DNA of 64,000 nt from Owenia fusiformis (taxonomy: Eukaryota; Annelida; Polychaeta; Sabellida; Oweniidae). Every line of letters begins with the position of its first letter. Within the stretch, counting starts at the first letter, position 1. The notes under the pieces are model-generated. The model had not been told where the DNA came from, made no database searches, and saw nothing but the letters and a program-made list of their open reading frames with translations. Positions 1 to 15,900 of the stretch are shown piece by piece. A program made the translations under genes and the position numbers. Location: contig CAIIXF020000001.1 of NCBI GenBank assembly GCA_903813345.2, positions 7,817,098-7,881,097 of the forward strand, in the 5' to 3' direction.

Positions 1-660
1 ATCCCTGAAAATTTGAAATTGATCTACCACACGGTTCACCTGAAAACGCGTAGACAAGACTTTACAGACAGGATTTTAGGATGGAAAAATCCAAAATGGC
101 CGACAATAAAAAGTGATTATTAGTTTTTAGTTTCTTTTTACAAAATTATCGCATATAACTACTGTTAACAATAACATAGGCTTTTACAGCAAAGTACACC
201 TGAAATTATTTATAAAGCTACTAAATAGTTTAAGTATGAAAACTCAAAAACACCATGAAACAAAGTATTATCGCATGCTAACTTTTCTTAAGACATTCAA
301 AATGGCTGACATGACTGAGCTAACAGGTCCAAAACCTAATCAGATGTAGAATGAAGTAAGCTGAACAAGATATTAAAGTTTTAAAAGCAACCATGAAGCC
401 GTTTTTCTTAAAGTTTGCAGACAAGGATTTTAGCATTTGACTTCAAAATGGCCAACAGGAAGTAGGTATCGATCTAAAAATCTTTTGTCCACATCTGTAT
501 GCACTCATAAGTTATCCTTGAAAATTTGAAGGTGATATCTGTAGCGGTTTTGGAGAAAACTACCGGACGTATGGACGGACGGACGGACAGACAGACAACC
601 AGACAGACGGACGAGCCTAGGCCGACAATATGGCCCCACATTATGTGGTGGGGACATAAA
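1..660 (+). repeat. Pearl-like interspersed repeat, left copy, cut by window edge
   Basis: This stretch is the reverse complement, with modest divergence, of about 21864-22530. Both carry the 'ccaaaatggccgacaataaaaa' type block, a GGAC/AGAC-rich microsatellite (about 566-615) and a terminal hairpin (CCCCAC...GTGGGG) ending in 'gggacataaa'. The layout (tandem core, GGAC-type microsatellite, conserved end) resembles bivalve pearl elements, often placed among non-autonomous Helitron-like elements. The tandem core seen in the other copy would lie left of base 1. Assignment to a named family is inference. Confidence 0.7.
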
Positions 661-926
661 AATCATTTCTAAACTCACACTTAATTCTTAACAAGACAAT
701 ATGATATCAAAATGATATTACAGCTGGAAGGAAATGTTCAAATTTGGGGAACATCCTGTCGAGTGATTGTTTGCACAGTTACTACTTAATAAATTCAATG
801 ATCTTTTCATTTGTTCCACAAATTATAAAATTACTTCCCGTTGTTTATCCTGCAATAAGATATGACAGCAAATTAGAAACCCAGATTACTTGTAACATTT
901 ATATTAGTCAATGGACTAGTACTTAC

Positions 927-3900
927 TTTTTCGAGGACTCCTGCAAACCCCTTACGGTCGCAGACGTAGGGCATTTGATGTACTAAACCTACATTGTCAC
1001 GTTCTATATGCAGAACCATATCTAATAGGCCATCTTGTGACACTGAAAATATAGATATATCCATCAACTGTAGTGATAACAATTTGTAGATTTAATGATG
1101 GTTATATGATTACATATAATAGCTATACAATTATTTGCCTGATAATAATGTATTAAGGTATGCAAATAAATATTAATACTACAATAACAATATCTGTAGT
1201 GCTAGTTTTGTTTGCATGCATTTAACACCCATTATACAGACAATTAGATGTAAGCAGTACATCAATTAAATAACATAGGCTCACTGTGTGAGTCAAAAAC
1301 TACAAATTGAATGAACTAAATAATTCTGAAATTTCAAGGTAAAATATGCAAAACTGACTGAGTTATTTAACTTTCTTACGGTCCTGTTTTTTAGACACCC
1401 TGTGTGTTTAGTGCCATTTACATTTCAGAAGATTTAAAACATTCTTCTGTTATCATTTATCGGCAGTTCTCTCCATTTATACGGAGCTATCACTTATGAA
1501 ACATTGTTTATAAATGAATAAATGCTTAGACTTATTGGTAGGGAATTGTAGCAGAATTTGGCATGAAGTCATACTATTATCTAATCCACCTAATGAACAA
1601 GGAATTTGGAGGAGAAAACAATTCAATTTTGGTGAAAACAACATTAGAATTGACCGATGAAATATACTGTACATTTCTATATGTATAAGGACATATTTTT
1701 GCGAAACACCAAACCTCAATTCACATAACTTATAGCATTCAAGACAAAAAGATTGTGTGGACCCGCAAGGTAGTACATTGTACATGTATTTAGAAGATAT
1801 GAACACCTTATGGTCATGCGATACGGTATTATTATACATAAATTGATTTCTCTGATGAATTATGACTCATATTCTCTTGTGGCAGCTATTGATTTTGACT
1901 ACAAACACACACAAATAAAATAATCTTATAAATACATAATAGCCTTGTAAATGTGAATGAGTGTTTGATGTTTCATTTTTCTGTTATGGTGACAAATCTA
2001 TTATAACTTGCATTTTAAACAAAGACTGAAAGAGATGTGATTTTAATGAAGTGCTACAGGCAAAATAATTCTTTTCATTAAAAGAAATTCCGCATCTAAT
2101 GGTTACTCATAATATTTTGAAGAAAGAATCATGTATGCTTGAATCTTTGTATGTTAAAGTACATTGAAAATGATATTTTCCAAATGAGCTATAAAAATGA
2201 TTTACAACTCCAGTAACTCCAAACCTATATTAAATTTTAGTCTTGTAAGTCAAAAACCCATAAAAGTATTTTATTACATGTCAATCTTTATGTTATGGAA
2301 GAGAGAAAAAGATTATCTTTAGCAGTGTGAATCAAATTGGTATTCTAAGAATGCATTACTGAGGGTGATTTACTAGTTTTAGCTATTTATTAGAGCTACG
2401 ATCTGTGACTTTTAAATTCCCATTGGAGTTGGGGTATATGGTTACAATCTCTAATGGTTCATTAGCTAATTTGCAAGAACATTTTCATTTCTCAACATTT
2501 CTCATCCCGTTTCCATGGGTTGATACCTGACCTCCAAAATGAGAAAAATAATACACTGAAAACAGCCACTTCTGATATTGCACTATTATTAGAAGTTATG
2601 TAAGTAATTCAGACTAACACATGGCATGACTTAATCTCATAATACTGACAGAACATTAATTACATCTGTTACATTGCTTCCAACAACATAAAATATTTCT
2701 TAACCTTTCAGTGAATATCTCAATAGCACAACAGTTGCTCTAAAAACTCCATCAGTGAGATAAAAATGAATCTTAGATGAAATGGATGAAGATAAAATAC
2801 TAAAGATGCTACTTCCAATAATGTAACAGATATAGATATTAAATACTCAGAGAAATGAAAATTTGCTCAGGATATTGAGGATGAAAAGAATAAAATCGGA
2901 GAAGATGAAGACGAGATCTAGGCTTTGTAAAATGACAAAAAGGGTAATCCAACCCCTCCCAGCAATACCCCTGAGTGACATATCCCATCGGGCGAAACAA
3001 AAACATATTCTCTCAAATCACTGATCATTTTGAACATTTTATGATAGAAACAAAATAACCAGACATTGGGATTGTCTTATTTGGTAAAACCTACAGTTCT
3101 AAAGTTCTTTTTCATAAGCCTTCAGTTATAAAATCTGGAAAAAATCTGATAACTGGTATTTGAGTTATTAAATATTGACTTATTTGACATTTTTACTAAA
3201 TAACTACGCCAATTTTAAATCCAGTAGCCACCTTTTACTTCTCTTCCTTGAACAAATATTCTATGTCCTTAGACATCAGTATGTATAATTTGAACCAAAT
3301 CTGACAACTGGTGGTGTTTGAGTTTATATTTTATTATATTTTTTATGAAAAATAGTAGCCATCTTGAATTGAGTGGCCATATTGGAACTTCTTCCCATGC
3401 TCATGAGGTATCAGCCAATCAAATTCAAACTAGGATGACACACCAACAGATAGACAGCACAATGGGAGAACATAATATATCCCCAATCAAACTTCATTTG
3501 GTGCGATAATTATTGTATATCTACTTATTTTTGTATCCTAAGTAGAAGATAATATGAACAAATATTTAAGGCATTGAGGGAGAAAGAAGTGTCTGGCAAG
3601 CTGACCCTTTCAATAATCAAACTTTCACTTAACTAACTTAACCAATATCAGCGAGGCACTGAACACAGAAAGAGGAATTGGAATAAAATTGATTATCCAA
3701 TAAATAATAAAATCCTTGAACAGACCCAGTTTGGCCTCAGCTGCTGAAAGTTAATTGTCTTTAATCAGGTCACTTCTCCATTTTTCCGCACAAGAAATAA
3801 CTCAGATTGTCTGATATGTCCATATTTAGACATACTTACATGCAATGATCAATTACTGATAGGTTTTCAGAATGTATTACTCTAGGGAGAATTAATATAA

Positions 3901-6900
3901 ATAGGAAAATAATTTTTTATCAAGCTAAGTCATATCGATCTATCATTTTTATTTCCTTCTCTATAATGGAGAAGTTGCACCTTCCAGAAATCCAATCCCG
4001 GAATAGTCAATCAAGTTGATTTAATTTAGATTCCATTTCTAGCTTCACTTAATGCAAATAAAAAGCAGTAATTGCATTGAAACAGTAGATATGCAGAAAA
4101 AATTGAAACCATCAGTAGAGTATGGTATATATATATAATATATAATATATAAATGTATGCTGCACAGTCAGACAGGGACAAAAGTCAGTTATGTTTACTG
4201 ATTGCTATGGTACAATCATCCTCCGAACACAGGCCTAAGGAAGTCATACCTCCTCCTTCCATAATACAAGAAGGAAGGAAGAAGGAACATAGTGGATGAT
4301 GTCTAGAGCCCTGCGTTTGGAGGATGAGATACAATACAACCATCTATTAGGAATTCAGTGATTTGGAATTGAACATGACATCATCTTGAAGACTTAGATC
4401 ATTTAAACCTACGGAGGAGGATATCTAGACGTGTATTCCCTGATAATAGCTATTACTACTGGGTCAAGGGATTTGGGTAAGGTTAAGCACAAATGACACA
4501 GTGGTAATCATTAGGTAACATTTAACTTCCACATTCTAGGCACAAGCAGATTTACAAAAAAGTTCATTTGGAATAGTTCTCTAAAATAAAGAACTGACAA
4601 GAAAATATTCACAGGAGACCTTAAGACATATTTCTTAGAATCCTTTGAGTCTCTTTTATAGCTTCTTTCACAAGAATTCTCAAGGAGTCATTCATCACTG
4701 AGAAAAGTGTGCACTTAAATGAGGAAATAAATGCAAATCTGGTGCTCATGAATATTTAGTGAAGCAGAACTGTATTCATTATTTGGATCCATTAATGTAT
4801 CTGGGTATTGTTTTTTTGCATGTCTAATACTGATGAATCTCTCGTGAGCATCATTTATTTCTACCTTAACACATGCTACATAAAAACAGTACTCAATGGA
4901 TAACTAACATTAAATACAATAGCTTATATAAATTATTAAGGACTGTATATATTCCCTCAGTGATGACATTCTATAAGGGGATTATGAGGCTTTTAGTGAA
5001 TTAATTTTTTTCAGATAAATGTATATCGAAAATATTCTCGTGGAAGTTTGGGATATTAAACCTGATAAAATTCCCCAGCCACCAAACTAACATTTGGAAT
5101 ACTTCATGATCACATTGTAGATCTAATCAAATTATAGCAATACTCAACTATGAGAACAATAACATCCTGATTGAGACTGATATGATTTGTAGCATTCAGC
5201 CGTCTAGGCAGGTGCAAATGCAACATTTCCTAATAAGAGCATGAAAGCTTTTCCCTTTACATTCCAGTGCAATAATATTCTTTTCTATTTTTGCGACTTA
5301 ATAGTAAAACTCCATAAGAATTATGTTATTTCTCTCAATTTATACAGTCATAAAATATGTCTACAATCCTAAAGTAAAAATAAGTCTTATTCTATCAATC
5401 TGGCTTAAAATGAATAGGTAGACTAAGGTAAATCTTTTGGCCTTAATAATTAGAAATATGACTTACTTCTAAGCCCACTATCTGAGATCAGGATTAGATC
5501 ATATTTTGCAGCCTCATATGCTAGCATCATGTTGTTTATTTTAGGATTGATACCAACAATTTTCCCTCCTGAAAATATAACATATTTCATGATTACACAA
5601 TCATAATGCCATATATGATCATTACATGCTATAACAAGACATTAACATGACAAAATGTCACCACAATATAAGTTATTGCAAATTGTTACAGACACCAATT
5701 GTGAATTGTTACAGACGACCAATGCCGACCACATAAAAACTACTTAGACGTAAAGGACGTTCTATTCTATTTATCCCATAGATGAATGAACAAATGAATG
5801 AATGGATGGATGGATGGATGGATGGTGGATGGATGGATGGTGGATGGATGGACGGACGGACGGACGGATGGATGGACGGATAGTTGGTCCAGTAGGTGCC
5901 TATAGATTCACCATGTAAAACCAAAAATTGGACTACAAGTATATTTTCAGAAAAGTGTCCAAAATTGTTCCCTAATGCAATGCAGGAAAGGATTTCAGGT
6001 CTGTTTCCATTTTCACAAAAATTATAATAGTCATTAAAATAATGAATAACCAACATTTTTTGGTCATTCAGGCTCTAGTGTCACGATTAATTCATAGTTA
6101 TGTTTGGTTTCATTAATTTTCAAACAGACCTTGAACCTTATCAAGTGACAACACTTTACTAACCATATCAAACAGTCACGATTTGTTATCAATTGATATG
6201 TGGTGTAAGGTAACTGATGCTTTAAATAGGATTAACTCAAATTACAAATATGCACTATATATAAGGAGCAGAAATTACTGTACAATAGTATATGTTCATT
6301 AAACTCCAACTAAATGTTACAACATTGTCTTCAGATCCAATCCAAATCCTTTGATATATATGTTTTTATTGAGAATTTCTGAACTTATTTTTTGGGCATC
6401 ATGTAACTCCTGTTTTGATCATTTATACGTTATCTCAATAGTCCCCCACATTCAAATTTGAACGTGAGAATATCAAGAGAAAAGGTCAATAACCCTTCCC
6501 CCATTTTCAAACCAAGCGTGGGAATATCAAATGATAAAACATAAGAGTTCTGAGTCTAGCATAAAACATAAACGAGTCATCAAAATAATTGTGTATAGTC
6601 TTTTGTATGTTAAATTCATCATTCCCATTCATGAAGATCTCATTTTTTCATTCAACTAAAGTAGTTTGACATTTCCTCGATATTCCATATGAGTACAGTC
6701 CTATAGATGAATCTAAGCACGTTAGCCGTTCATTTCAATATTAAATATTCAACGGAAAAAAACATTATAACAGGTGAGTCATAAGTCAGGTAGGATGTTG
6801 AGACCATGTGAGGTTATTGTAACAGTACTGATAAATTTTTCAAATTTTCAAACTGATAACACACCAACAAATCACCTTGAGAAAAATTGCGTATTTACTT

Positions 6901-9900
6901 CAGATTAAAAGTAGCCTTATATCTGACAGGATGGTGAGAAGTGAATGTATTGCAATCGGTGTAAATAAATACAAGGTTATAAACATTTCCTCTCAATAAA
7001 ACTAGATGCCAAATTGATGAAAAATATTTATCATAATCCTACCACTTTTTGTCTATTTTGATGGTAATACTAAGCACATGATTCTGATTTCCAATACGTC
7101 CACATCATTTTGGCTTCCAATACGAAAAATGTCTCAAATTTGAGGAATGAGATTACATGGTTAAGTATGATGCCATTTCATGAAATTGTATAATTAGTCC
7201 TCTGAGAATAAAGAGAAAATGTCACTCTAAAACACCTGGGTTCTCCACACATTGATAAGACAATACCAGCAAATATACATTTGTTGTTGTCTAATGCAAT
7301 GAACAAATCATCTTGGAGTCTTTGTTGACAAAAATACCATCTTTATAATGATGTCATTTAGATAATCATAAATATTAGACAGATACTGGGAAACTACCAG
7401 ATATGGGATTGGTGGTCCTGCAAATTGATTTGATATGTATATGAAACAATTAAATAAAAATTGTAAAAATGCTAAACATGAAATAAAACTCAACATATAA
7501 TTTAACTACTTGACCCTTTTCTATTTACCTATTGTCCCGTCCTCTCTCCCTATTACATAAAATATAGAATTTAATCAACTTACTTTTTCCTTTAACATGT
7601 TCATACTACCTGCATATTATAGCATACCAATTCTCACCCCCCCCCAAAAAAAAGAAATACATAATTTCTTTTCTGTTTTACAAGCAGGGAAAATGTGTAT
7701 GTACATGTAAATGACAATGAAGAGAACAAATTACATTCAAAATAAAAAATGAAATATAAAAACAACTCAAACCATTTCGTTTGCTTCCTTATTTTCTGTA
7801 GCATTGGTTATTTCAATTTGTCAAGATAAAGGAACATTAATCAAAAAGGTGAAGTATTAATCAAATAAGAAAATTGTATTTCTACCGACTTGTTTCTTGC
7901 GTGAAAATTACAATTGCAATCACCGTTTCACAACACAAAGCAGAGCCCTGAGAAACTAACTGCCATTCTCATGTTTTTCACATATTTCTAACATGCAATA
8001 CAAAGATGCTATCTAGGTAGTAGTTAGACACAAATACAGTGGTTCACCATGATCAAAAAGACTAAAACATACATCAGGAGTCCACAGTCAGCATGATTAC
8101 AAAGCAGCTGTATGTGTTCACTGGTTATGCATTCGAGAGGAATAAATTTTGAATCAATCTCTAGAATGGTCAATATAAATGTATATGATAACTTACCTAT
8201 AAGAAGCTGGCTATCTACATTGGGGTATTTTTCTATTAAACTTTGGGCTACCATTATGGCAGGATCCCCCTCCTCTCCAACACAAAACAGGAGCTCATAC
8301 TGTAAAAATAAACAATAAATTATAATTCAATGGTCCATGGACTGAAAGAAAGATGTCCAAGGTTTGTCAAAGTCATTTCCACGAGTGATGTGGCAAGACA
8401 TGGGCTCCACAAAATTACACCTGGAACTGTGGAATGACTGGAGCTTATATAGAATGTCATTTACCTTTTATAAGATAACTTACCCTTACACAGGTTGCAT
8501 TTCACAAATCCAAATGCACCTGTTGAATTGAACACTTTTGATATAAATCTAGAATTGTCTTTATTAAAATGAGAGTGGTGTATTAATAGATGATTCACTT
8601 GTGATTATGTGTATATCAGATTCATTTTAGTTTTTACCACCTCCAGACATTGCCAGAAATGGTTACATACAGGGTGTACCAAAAGTAACAGGACTGGTGC
8701 TGGTATTTTGTTAAATATGCACCAATTGTCTTCAAAATTTTACATAATGTACCTTCATGTTTTGTAACTAAAATTGCAGAATAACATAATTTTTGTCGAA
8801 ACTGATTTAGAAATCAGGCGATGACTACTCATCGGCCGGCGCAAGGTGCATATGTGGCATAGGCATTAGAGAGAGACCGAGGTGGGAGATATCCCCCTCC
8901 CCTCTACACCAAACTTGTTCTCACTACATTTTCGAAAATTGCCTGAAAGGCCTCCTCACACATTATTAAGGAAAACATAGCTACACATTTTGCGCATTTA
9001 ACCATTTGATAACATATTCTGGATCTTATCTTAATTTGTTAATGTGAATTCACACCTTCATTTGCATGGAAGACTTTGATAAAATCCTTTTTTGATAATC
9101 TTTGTTAGAAAGCTGATGTTTGGCTAAGCTTCGAAATTCCAAATTGAACAGTCTACTAAGAATACCATGTTGTAAATATTGTTTTCTTTATAATATGACG
9201 AGCTAGGACTGCTCAAACAAATTCGCTTTTTGTAGCTACAAGTATTTAATTTCAATAGATGATAAACTCCTCAATATAAGAAATTACCCTCATAAGACAT
9301 TGTTGCAAGGTATGTTGCAATGAATGTGGCACCCCGCATTCTTGGGCCTGCATTATGTATTCTCGAAGAAAGCCATCATGATAAACCATGACATCTCATT
9401 TCTTCTCAGCCCTGTGTTTCAGGTAACTCGAGTTCGGGAAAGCGGGGTTCACTGTTTGGTTCTGTTGACACCTGTGCGAAACTATATTCATAATTTATCC
9501 GACAGTCGCTTTGATAATGTTTCTTTATCTTGTCTGCGACTCGATAAAGAAGAATTATCAAAGCTCATCAAGAATGGACAATCTTGCACAGGTACTCATA
9601 TAAGAACCTCTATATCTTTTTAACACCAATATGAGGATTGAACAACGGACACACTATGTTAACAAAAAAAAAAAGTTATATCTAATGTGCCAATTCAATG
9701 ATTTAGCATATCGAAAATATTTTCAACCGAAGTGACCACATCGTGACATCACTTAGGTGGCAACATTTTTCAATGTCAATCTTTTCAAAATATGCTAAAC
9801 TTAAAAAATAAACCAATGTTGACTGTCTTACCAGGTGAAAAGGATGAGTATACTGTATATGTTTTTAATATTATTTTACCATTGGTTTCTATGAGAATTA

Positions 9901-12900
9901 AAATTTTGAAATGCATCTTTCCCTGAACCACTTTCATGCATGGATGAGTTCATTGCTCGCTTATCTATCAACCAATTTTCTTGATTTTGTCGGCAAAAAA
10001 ACAAGGGAGGATGATTGCATGCTATGCATCAGTGTGAATTATCGCTTTAAAGGATAAGTATGACCTCTTAAAGTTAGTTTTAAATAAATTCACGATATTT
10101 TGAACAAAAAGTCCTTCAAAAACATTTTTGAAATTAATAAAAAGTTTCACATTACACACTTTGCAACAATATAAGCCAAAGTGGTTTTAACTTTATATGG
10201 GGCCTTTAACTGATTAACAAAATTTTACACCTATTGGAAAGACTGTACTGTGACTGGTTGGACAGAGTTGTATCAATCATACACGTAACTGCATGTCCAG
10301 TGGAAAATAACCAACTCTGACTATACCAAAGGTTGGAATTTGAATTATCATGCACATGATAGTGGTCAGATAGTGATCTAAAATGCATAGCCCAAACGGG
10401 TAAAAAATATAGACGGTGTTTACTACTATAATGAGATCAAGTGATCTTTACGATTATAGTGAGTTCCATTGCAGTTCGAAACTGAGGTACAAATCATAGA
10501 CAAGGAAGTGCAAAACAAGATCGCTGAATAAAATAAAGGATAGTCTTTTGAAGACTTTTAATTTTCTCCCAAAACTTAGACAATATTTGACTTCTAACAA
10601 ACAGCGAATTAGTTTAACTCCAGTTTAGCGATGGAGAAACTTTCTAAAGTTTCGATTAACATAAGTTAGAGACACTTTAAAATTAAACCAGAACAACGGC
10701 AACGCCAAAGCGTAGCGAATCCAATCGAACAGCCATGGATGGCATTTTTACAAACAAAGTATATAGCAAAAATGGCAGCCATTTTTCAAAGTGGCCGCCT
10801 TCTACCAAAAGTGTCATTAGACCATGTGCCATGCTTATAGTATTCACATACCAAATATGAACAAAATCGATCCACTACTTTTCAAGTTATTGTAAAATAT
10901 GTTAAAATGGCGGCCATTTTTCAAAATGGCCACCTTCTACCAAAAGTGCCATTAGACAGTGTGCCGTGCTTATGGTATTACATACCAAATATAAACAAAA
11001 TCGCTCCACTACTTTTCGAGTTATAGTAAAATACGTTAAAATGGCGGCCATTTTGAAAAATGTCCGCCTTCTACCAAAAGTGTCATTAGACAGTGAGTCA
11101 TGCTTATAGTATTCACATACCAAATATGAACAAATCGCTTCACTACTTTTCGAGTTTTAGTAAAATACGTTAAAATGGCGGCCAATACTAAAAAAAAATT
11201 CAAAATGGCCACATTCTACCAAATGTGTCATTGGACTGTGAGTGTGTCATGCTTATAGTATTCACATACCAAATATGAACAAAATCGCTCCACTACTTTT
11301 CGAGTTGTAGTAAAATACGTTAAAATGGCGGCCATTTTGAAAAAAGGCCGCCTTCTACCAAAAGTGTCATTAGACAGTGAGTCATGCTTATAGTATTCAC
11401 ATACCAAATATGAACAAAATCGCTTCACTACTTTTCAAGTTATAGTAAAATATGTTAAAATGGCGGCCATTAGTAAAAAAAAATTCAAAATGGCCGCCTT
11501 CTACCAAATGTGTCATTGGACAGTGTGTCATGCTTATAGTATTCACATACCAAATATGAACAAAATCGCTCCACTACTTTTCGAGTTACAGCAAAAATCG
11601 TAAAATAACGAGTAAAGGCCGCAATTTTTCATGATGGCTGCCATGTGCTTCTTTAATATCTACATTTCTAGCTTTATTAATGTCCTATATAATTTCTTTT
11701 ACATCTAAAACATACTGCTATTACAGTTTTACATATTGCACCTAAATTACTGTAAATTCGGCACTAAAATGGCCGCCATTTTTAAATGAGCGGCCATTTT
11801 GAAAATCCGCTTTCGAGCAGAACTTCTTCCCTCATAGGGTATATGTGTACAAAATATGAACAAAATCGGCCAACGGTATTTGAGTTATTGCCCGGACGGA
11901 CGGACGGATGGACGGATGGACGGACGTACGTACGTACGGACGGACGGACGGACGGAGGCGTTCCCTATATCCCTCCGAACTTCGTTCGATGGGATAATAA
12001 AGATATAATTTAATTTTATACTGGAGAAATTAAAATTTGGAAGAAACTACATTTATACTGTCCATCATTTTAACCCAAAGTATCACACTCATGAGTATGT
12101 TTTTGATATTATTCTTTTAAATTATAGTCATTTTTGCATGTTTTAAAATTGTGAAATAGATAGTAGGAAAATTGTATTTATGGATTGAGCTCAAACAAAA
12201 AGTTTTAATTTTGGTGGACCAAACCCAATGCTGTCAGAAACCATTCAGTATTTGAAGCCTTACAACATGAGCTAGTTGTGATCCCTACTCAAACAATTTC
12301 TCAACTCATCAAAATACAATAACAAAAAACAATAAAATTTTGATTCTTGAAAATTGGATAATTCATAAAAATCCAAGTAGACTATGATGTATAGAATGAA
12401 TAAATGTTATTTTAATATAAGTGTTGTTTATTCTTTTCCCTTTGGGACTCATGTTTTCTGATATTACAGTAATATTTCTAGGGGGATGAATTTGAAGAGT
12501 ATACATGTATTTGCTTAGCACTCTAGCTTGTGGTGCCGAATCATTTATGTCAATAACCAAGAACATCACAACCTTATGTAGTGTGGATAAGTGAATAAAT
12601 ATGCAAAACAAGGTATAATCTGGTAATTAAATACAGAAATACTCCAGCAAATACTCCACCAATGTGTATGAAACAGATTTTGAACCTTGAAATACTTTAC
12701 CCTGCGCGCAATCTTGTTAAAACTACCCTCTGCCTAGTATAGACTATATTACAGTTTAGCAGCTCCACCCCGAAGATTAGTGCCTTTGACAGCCCGGGTA
12801 ATAAATCATTTTAAATTCACCACACTTACCCTTTCTCAACCAAACAGCCAAAAGGGAGGAACATGTGCTAAATAAGTGCTCATTAACTATACGGTAGTGT

Positions 12901-15900
12901 CAGAGGAAATGACCAGATAGAAAGTCGTCCATATTTTGACGACGATCTCTGATTGCCTCGGTGAGATCAGAGATTTATTGTAAACAATTCACACTTCATT
13001 TAATGATAGAATCTCCTCAACATACTGAGTTTATCTGATAAATTCTATTGTTTGCTCTCATTTTTTATAATTGTGGTAACTATAGCAATGTTGAAAAGGG
13101 AAATTTTAGACATTACACTTATGAATAGCACATAAAATATTTAGTGGGAGAAGCTTCTCAAACAATTCAACCATAATATTGATTTCACTGATATCCGAGT
13201 CAGACAAATCACAAAAGGAGAAATTCAGACATACTATAGTTGACATTGACATGACATTGGATAATTTGGGATGTTCAAAGCCTCACCTGGAGTTTTCACC
13301 AAGAAAGCTGTAAGCTGTGCTAGTAATTGTTCAACACTGCACAGTAGCTGTCAGAATCACAGCAGAGCATTTGGCAGTAATACTGCATTCTCACCATGGC
13401 ATTTGTAACTTAAATAAACTTGATTAAAATACCCCATCAAATTACTAGAATCATGCAACCATTAGGGAGCGGTGGAATGATAATTAATGATAATGGAAAT
13501 GTTTTTTATACAATAAGAGAATCATATAAATCACAAGAATTAGCTGAGTCATCCAATGCTTTGCACTGTATTTCATTTCTTTCACAGTTCTTCATTGAAC
13601 TTTTGATACAGTACCATATGACCACTGAACTTGATATACAAGGTCCAAAATATATATTTTAAGTGTTTTTCAAATATGTTTTGATCCAAAGTCCCATTTT
13701 CACAGATTATATGACCATATTCTTTAACCTTTGATAAAACATGTCATATATAGTTTATCAAAAGATCCCCATGGGATGCTTTATCGGCTACTATAAACTT
13801 AAAATACTTGAATAATTTATGTTTATATACACACTACTATACTTACACTGGTGATCCACTCGATTACGCTGGTTACCAAAACGGTTCGTTTTGGTAACAA
13901 AATGTCGGAACATCCGGAAGGTACGATTTTTCTCGTTTCCTTATTTTACACGTTGTAGGCAGAATTCCCACAACATTTTTTAACACAAACGTGTATCAGT
14001 ATCATATATTTAAGAAATTGTACATATTTGCGAACAAATAGTTCAGAAGACAACAGAATCGTCGATTTACTTCCTCACTTAAGTTACATAAACGGTTTGG
14101 GTTAAAAGTGCAGATCTTAACTGTTTTTCGAAAAAACCGTTTATGTAACTTAAGTGAGGAAGTAAATCGACGATTCTGTTGTCCTCTGAGCTATTTTTTC
14201 GCAAACATGTACATTTTCTAAAACATATGATACTGATGCACGTTGTGAAAAAACGTCGTGGGGATTCTGCCTACAACGAGTGAAATAAGGAAAAAAGAAA
14301 AATCGTGCCTTCGATGTTCCGACATTTTGTTACCAAAACGGTTCGTTTTGGTAACCAGCGTAATCTAGTGGATCACCAGTGACTTAGAAATGCATAAGAT
14401 GCTCTGTTTGTCTAATTGTATTGTTTAGTATATTTTTGAAAGTACCTTATTAACATCTAACAGTGATCCGATAAACCATTGATAAGTAACAGACACATAT
14501 AAACAAATAAGATAATCATTAGTGATAATCCAAGTGAACGCCAAATTGCAAGATATAGTAGAGTGATATATATTTTGACTTTTTAACATGATATAGAGTG
14601 CTGTGACAATCATTTCCCCCTTAAATCATATTTTTATGAAATGTCATAAATTGTAAATTGCTTCAAAGTCCCTCAGAAAAATGACACATCTGATTTGTCT
14701 CTTACTCAATGGAGAGAAAAGGTTAAGACCTGCTAGTTAAGGCCTATTTCTAAGTGGCGTTATTAGCTATTTTATTTTTACGCCTGACAGATTAGTAAAA
14801 ATTGTTTTATGTTAGTTGTGAAAAACAGTTTTTTGGATTAATTCTCTTGAATATCTGATGGAAAGGCTATTGGATAGATGAAGATATAGATCGGATATAC
14901 TTTTGAATATACATTTAAAAATTGATGATTTACTACTAAAAGGGATTTGACCAGACCAACTCTTCTTAACTTGGCCTAATAGCCATTTGCCACACATACC
15001 AATGTATATTGGGTACATTCTACATACCACAGGTTACAAGCAAAACTACCTCACAAAATAATAACAAATTTCTAAATACAGTGTTAAATCAATGTGTCTA
15101 TGATTTAAGTATACCATTGTCCAAACAAATATACCAAGAAGCATTAGATAGGGTGTTTTACATACACCTTAGCACCACTCATTATTATGGCATATGAATC
15201 TAAAAATGGGCGTGCCTTCAAAAAGAGCTGTTAATACCTTAAGTAGGCAATAAAAATTCTCATAAATCACTACAACTCCCAAAATCATTTCATTTTTTTC
15301 TGTGAACCTGCCTTCTAGAAACAGATTATAATTCACATACAAGTTACAGCTACATGTACATGGATCAAATGAAAACTTAAATCAATAACTATTTATGTAA
15401 TACCTCAAAATAAATCATGTTAGTACAATATATTATTGAATTCAACAGAAGTAATTTGATGTATAAATCCATGTTATCTACATTAATTATGTTACACACA
15501 GTTTACTTTCAGAGTTATGAATACAATGATGAATCGATACTAATAGATGTATGGCTATCAGCTACTTTTGGAAAAAACATCATACTCCGTTCCGTGGCAG
15601 TGCTGGTCTTCAACATGCCACTGGTGCAGGCAAATCTTTCACCGTATGAATGGCAACTTCATATAAACAAGAGACATGGTTGGTTCTTGTTCCATGCTCG
15701 TGTTGGGTGATTGGAAAATTCAGACAATTTGATTGGTTGGATTGCATCTATTAACTCATAAACACACGTGCGGTGAACCATCAGCAACAAAACTTTATCT
15801 CAAAACCCTTCCAAAAATATTTCTTCTCATATTTCACGATTTTTGAAATATTTTGACAAAATAATGATTGGTGAAACTTATAAAATATTTCATAAGTTAT

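Noticed and set aside
5709-6056. Minus-strand open frame rich in Ile-His-Pro-Ser
   Set aside because: It is the translation of the GGAT/GGAC microsatellite.
8668-8690. 'acagggtgtaccaaaagtaac', resembling the end of some DNA transposons
   Set aside because: No matching inverted end was found nearby.
15560-15690. A kinesin-like P-loop string ([10 protein letters not shown] in one frame) inside UGCG intron 2
   Set aside because: It is followed at once by a stop, has no other motor motifs around it and no splice signals in phase; chance or a very decayed relic.
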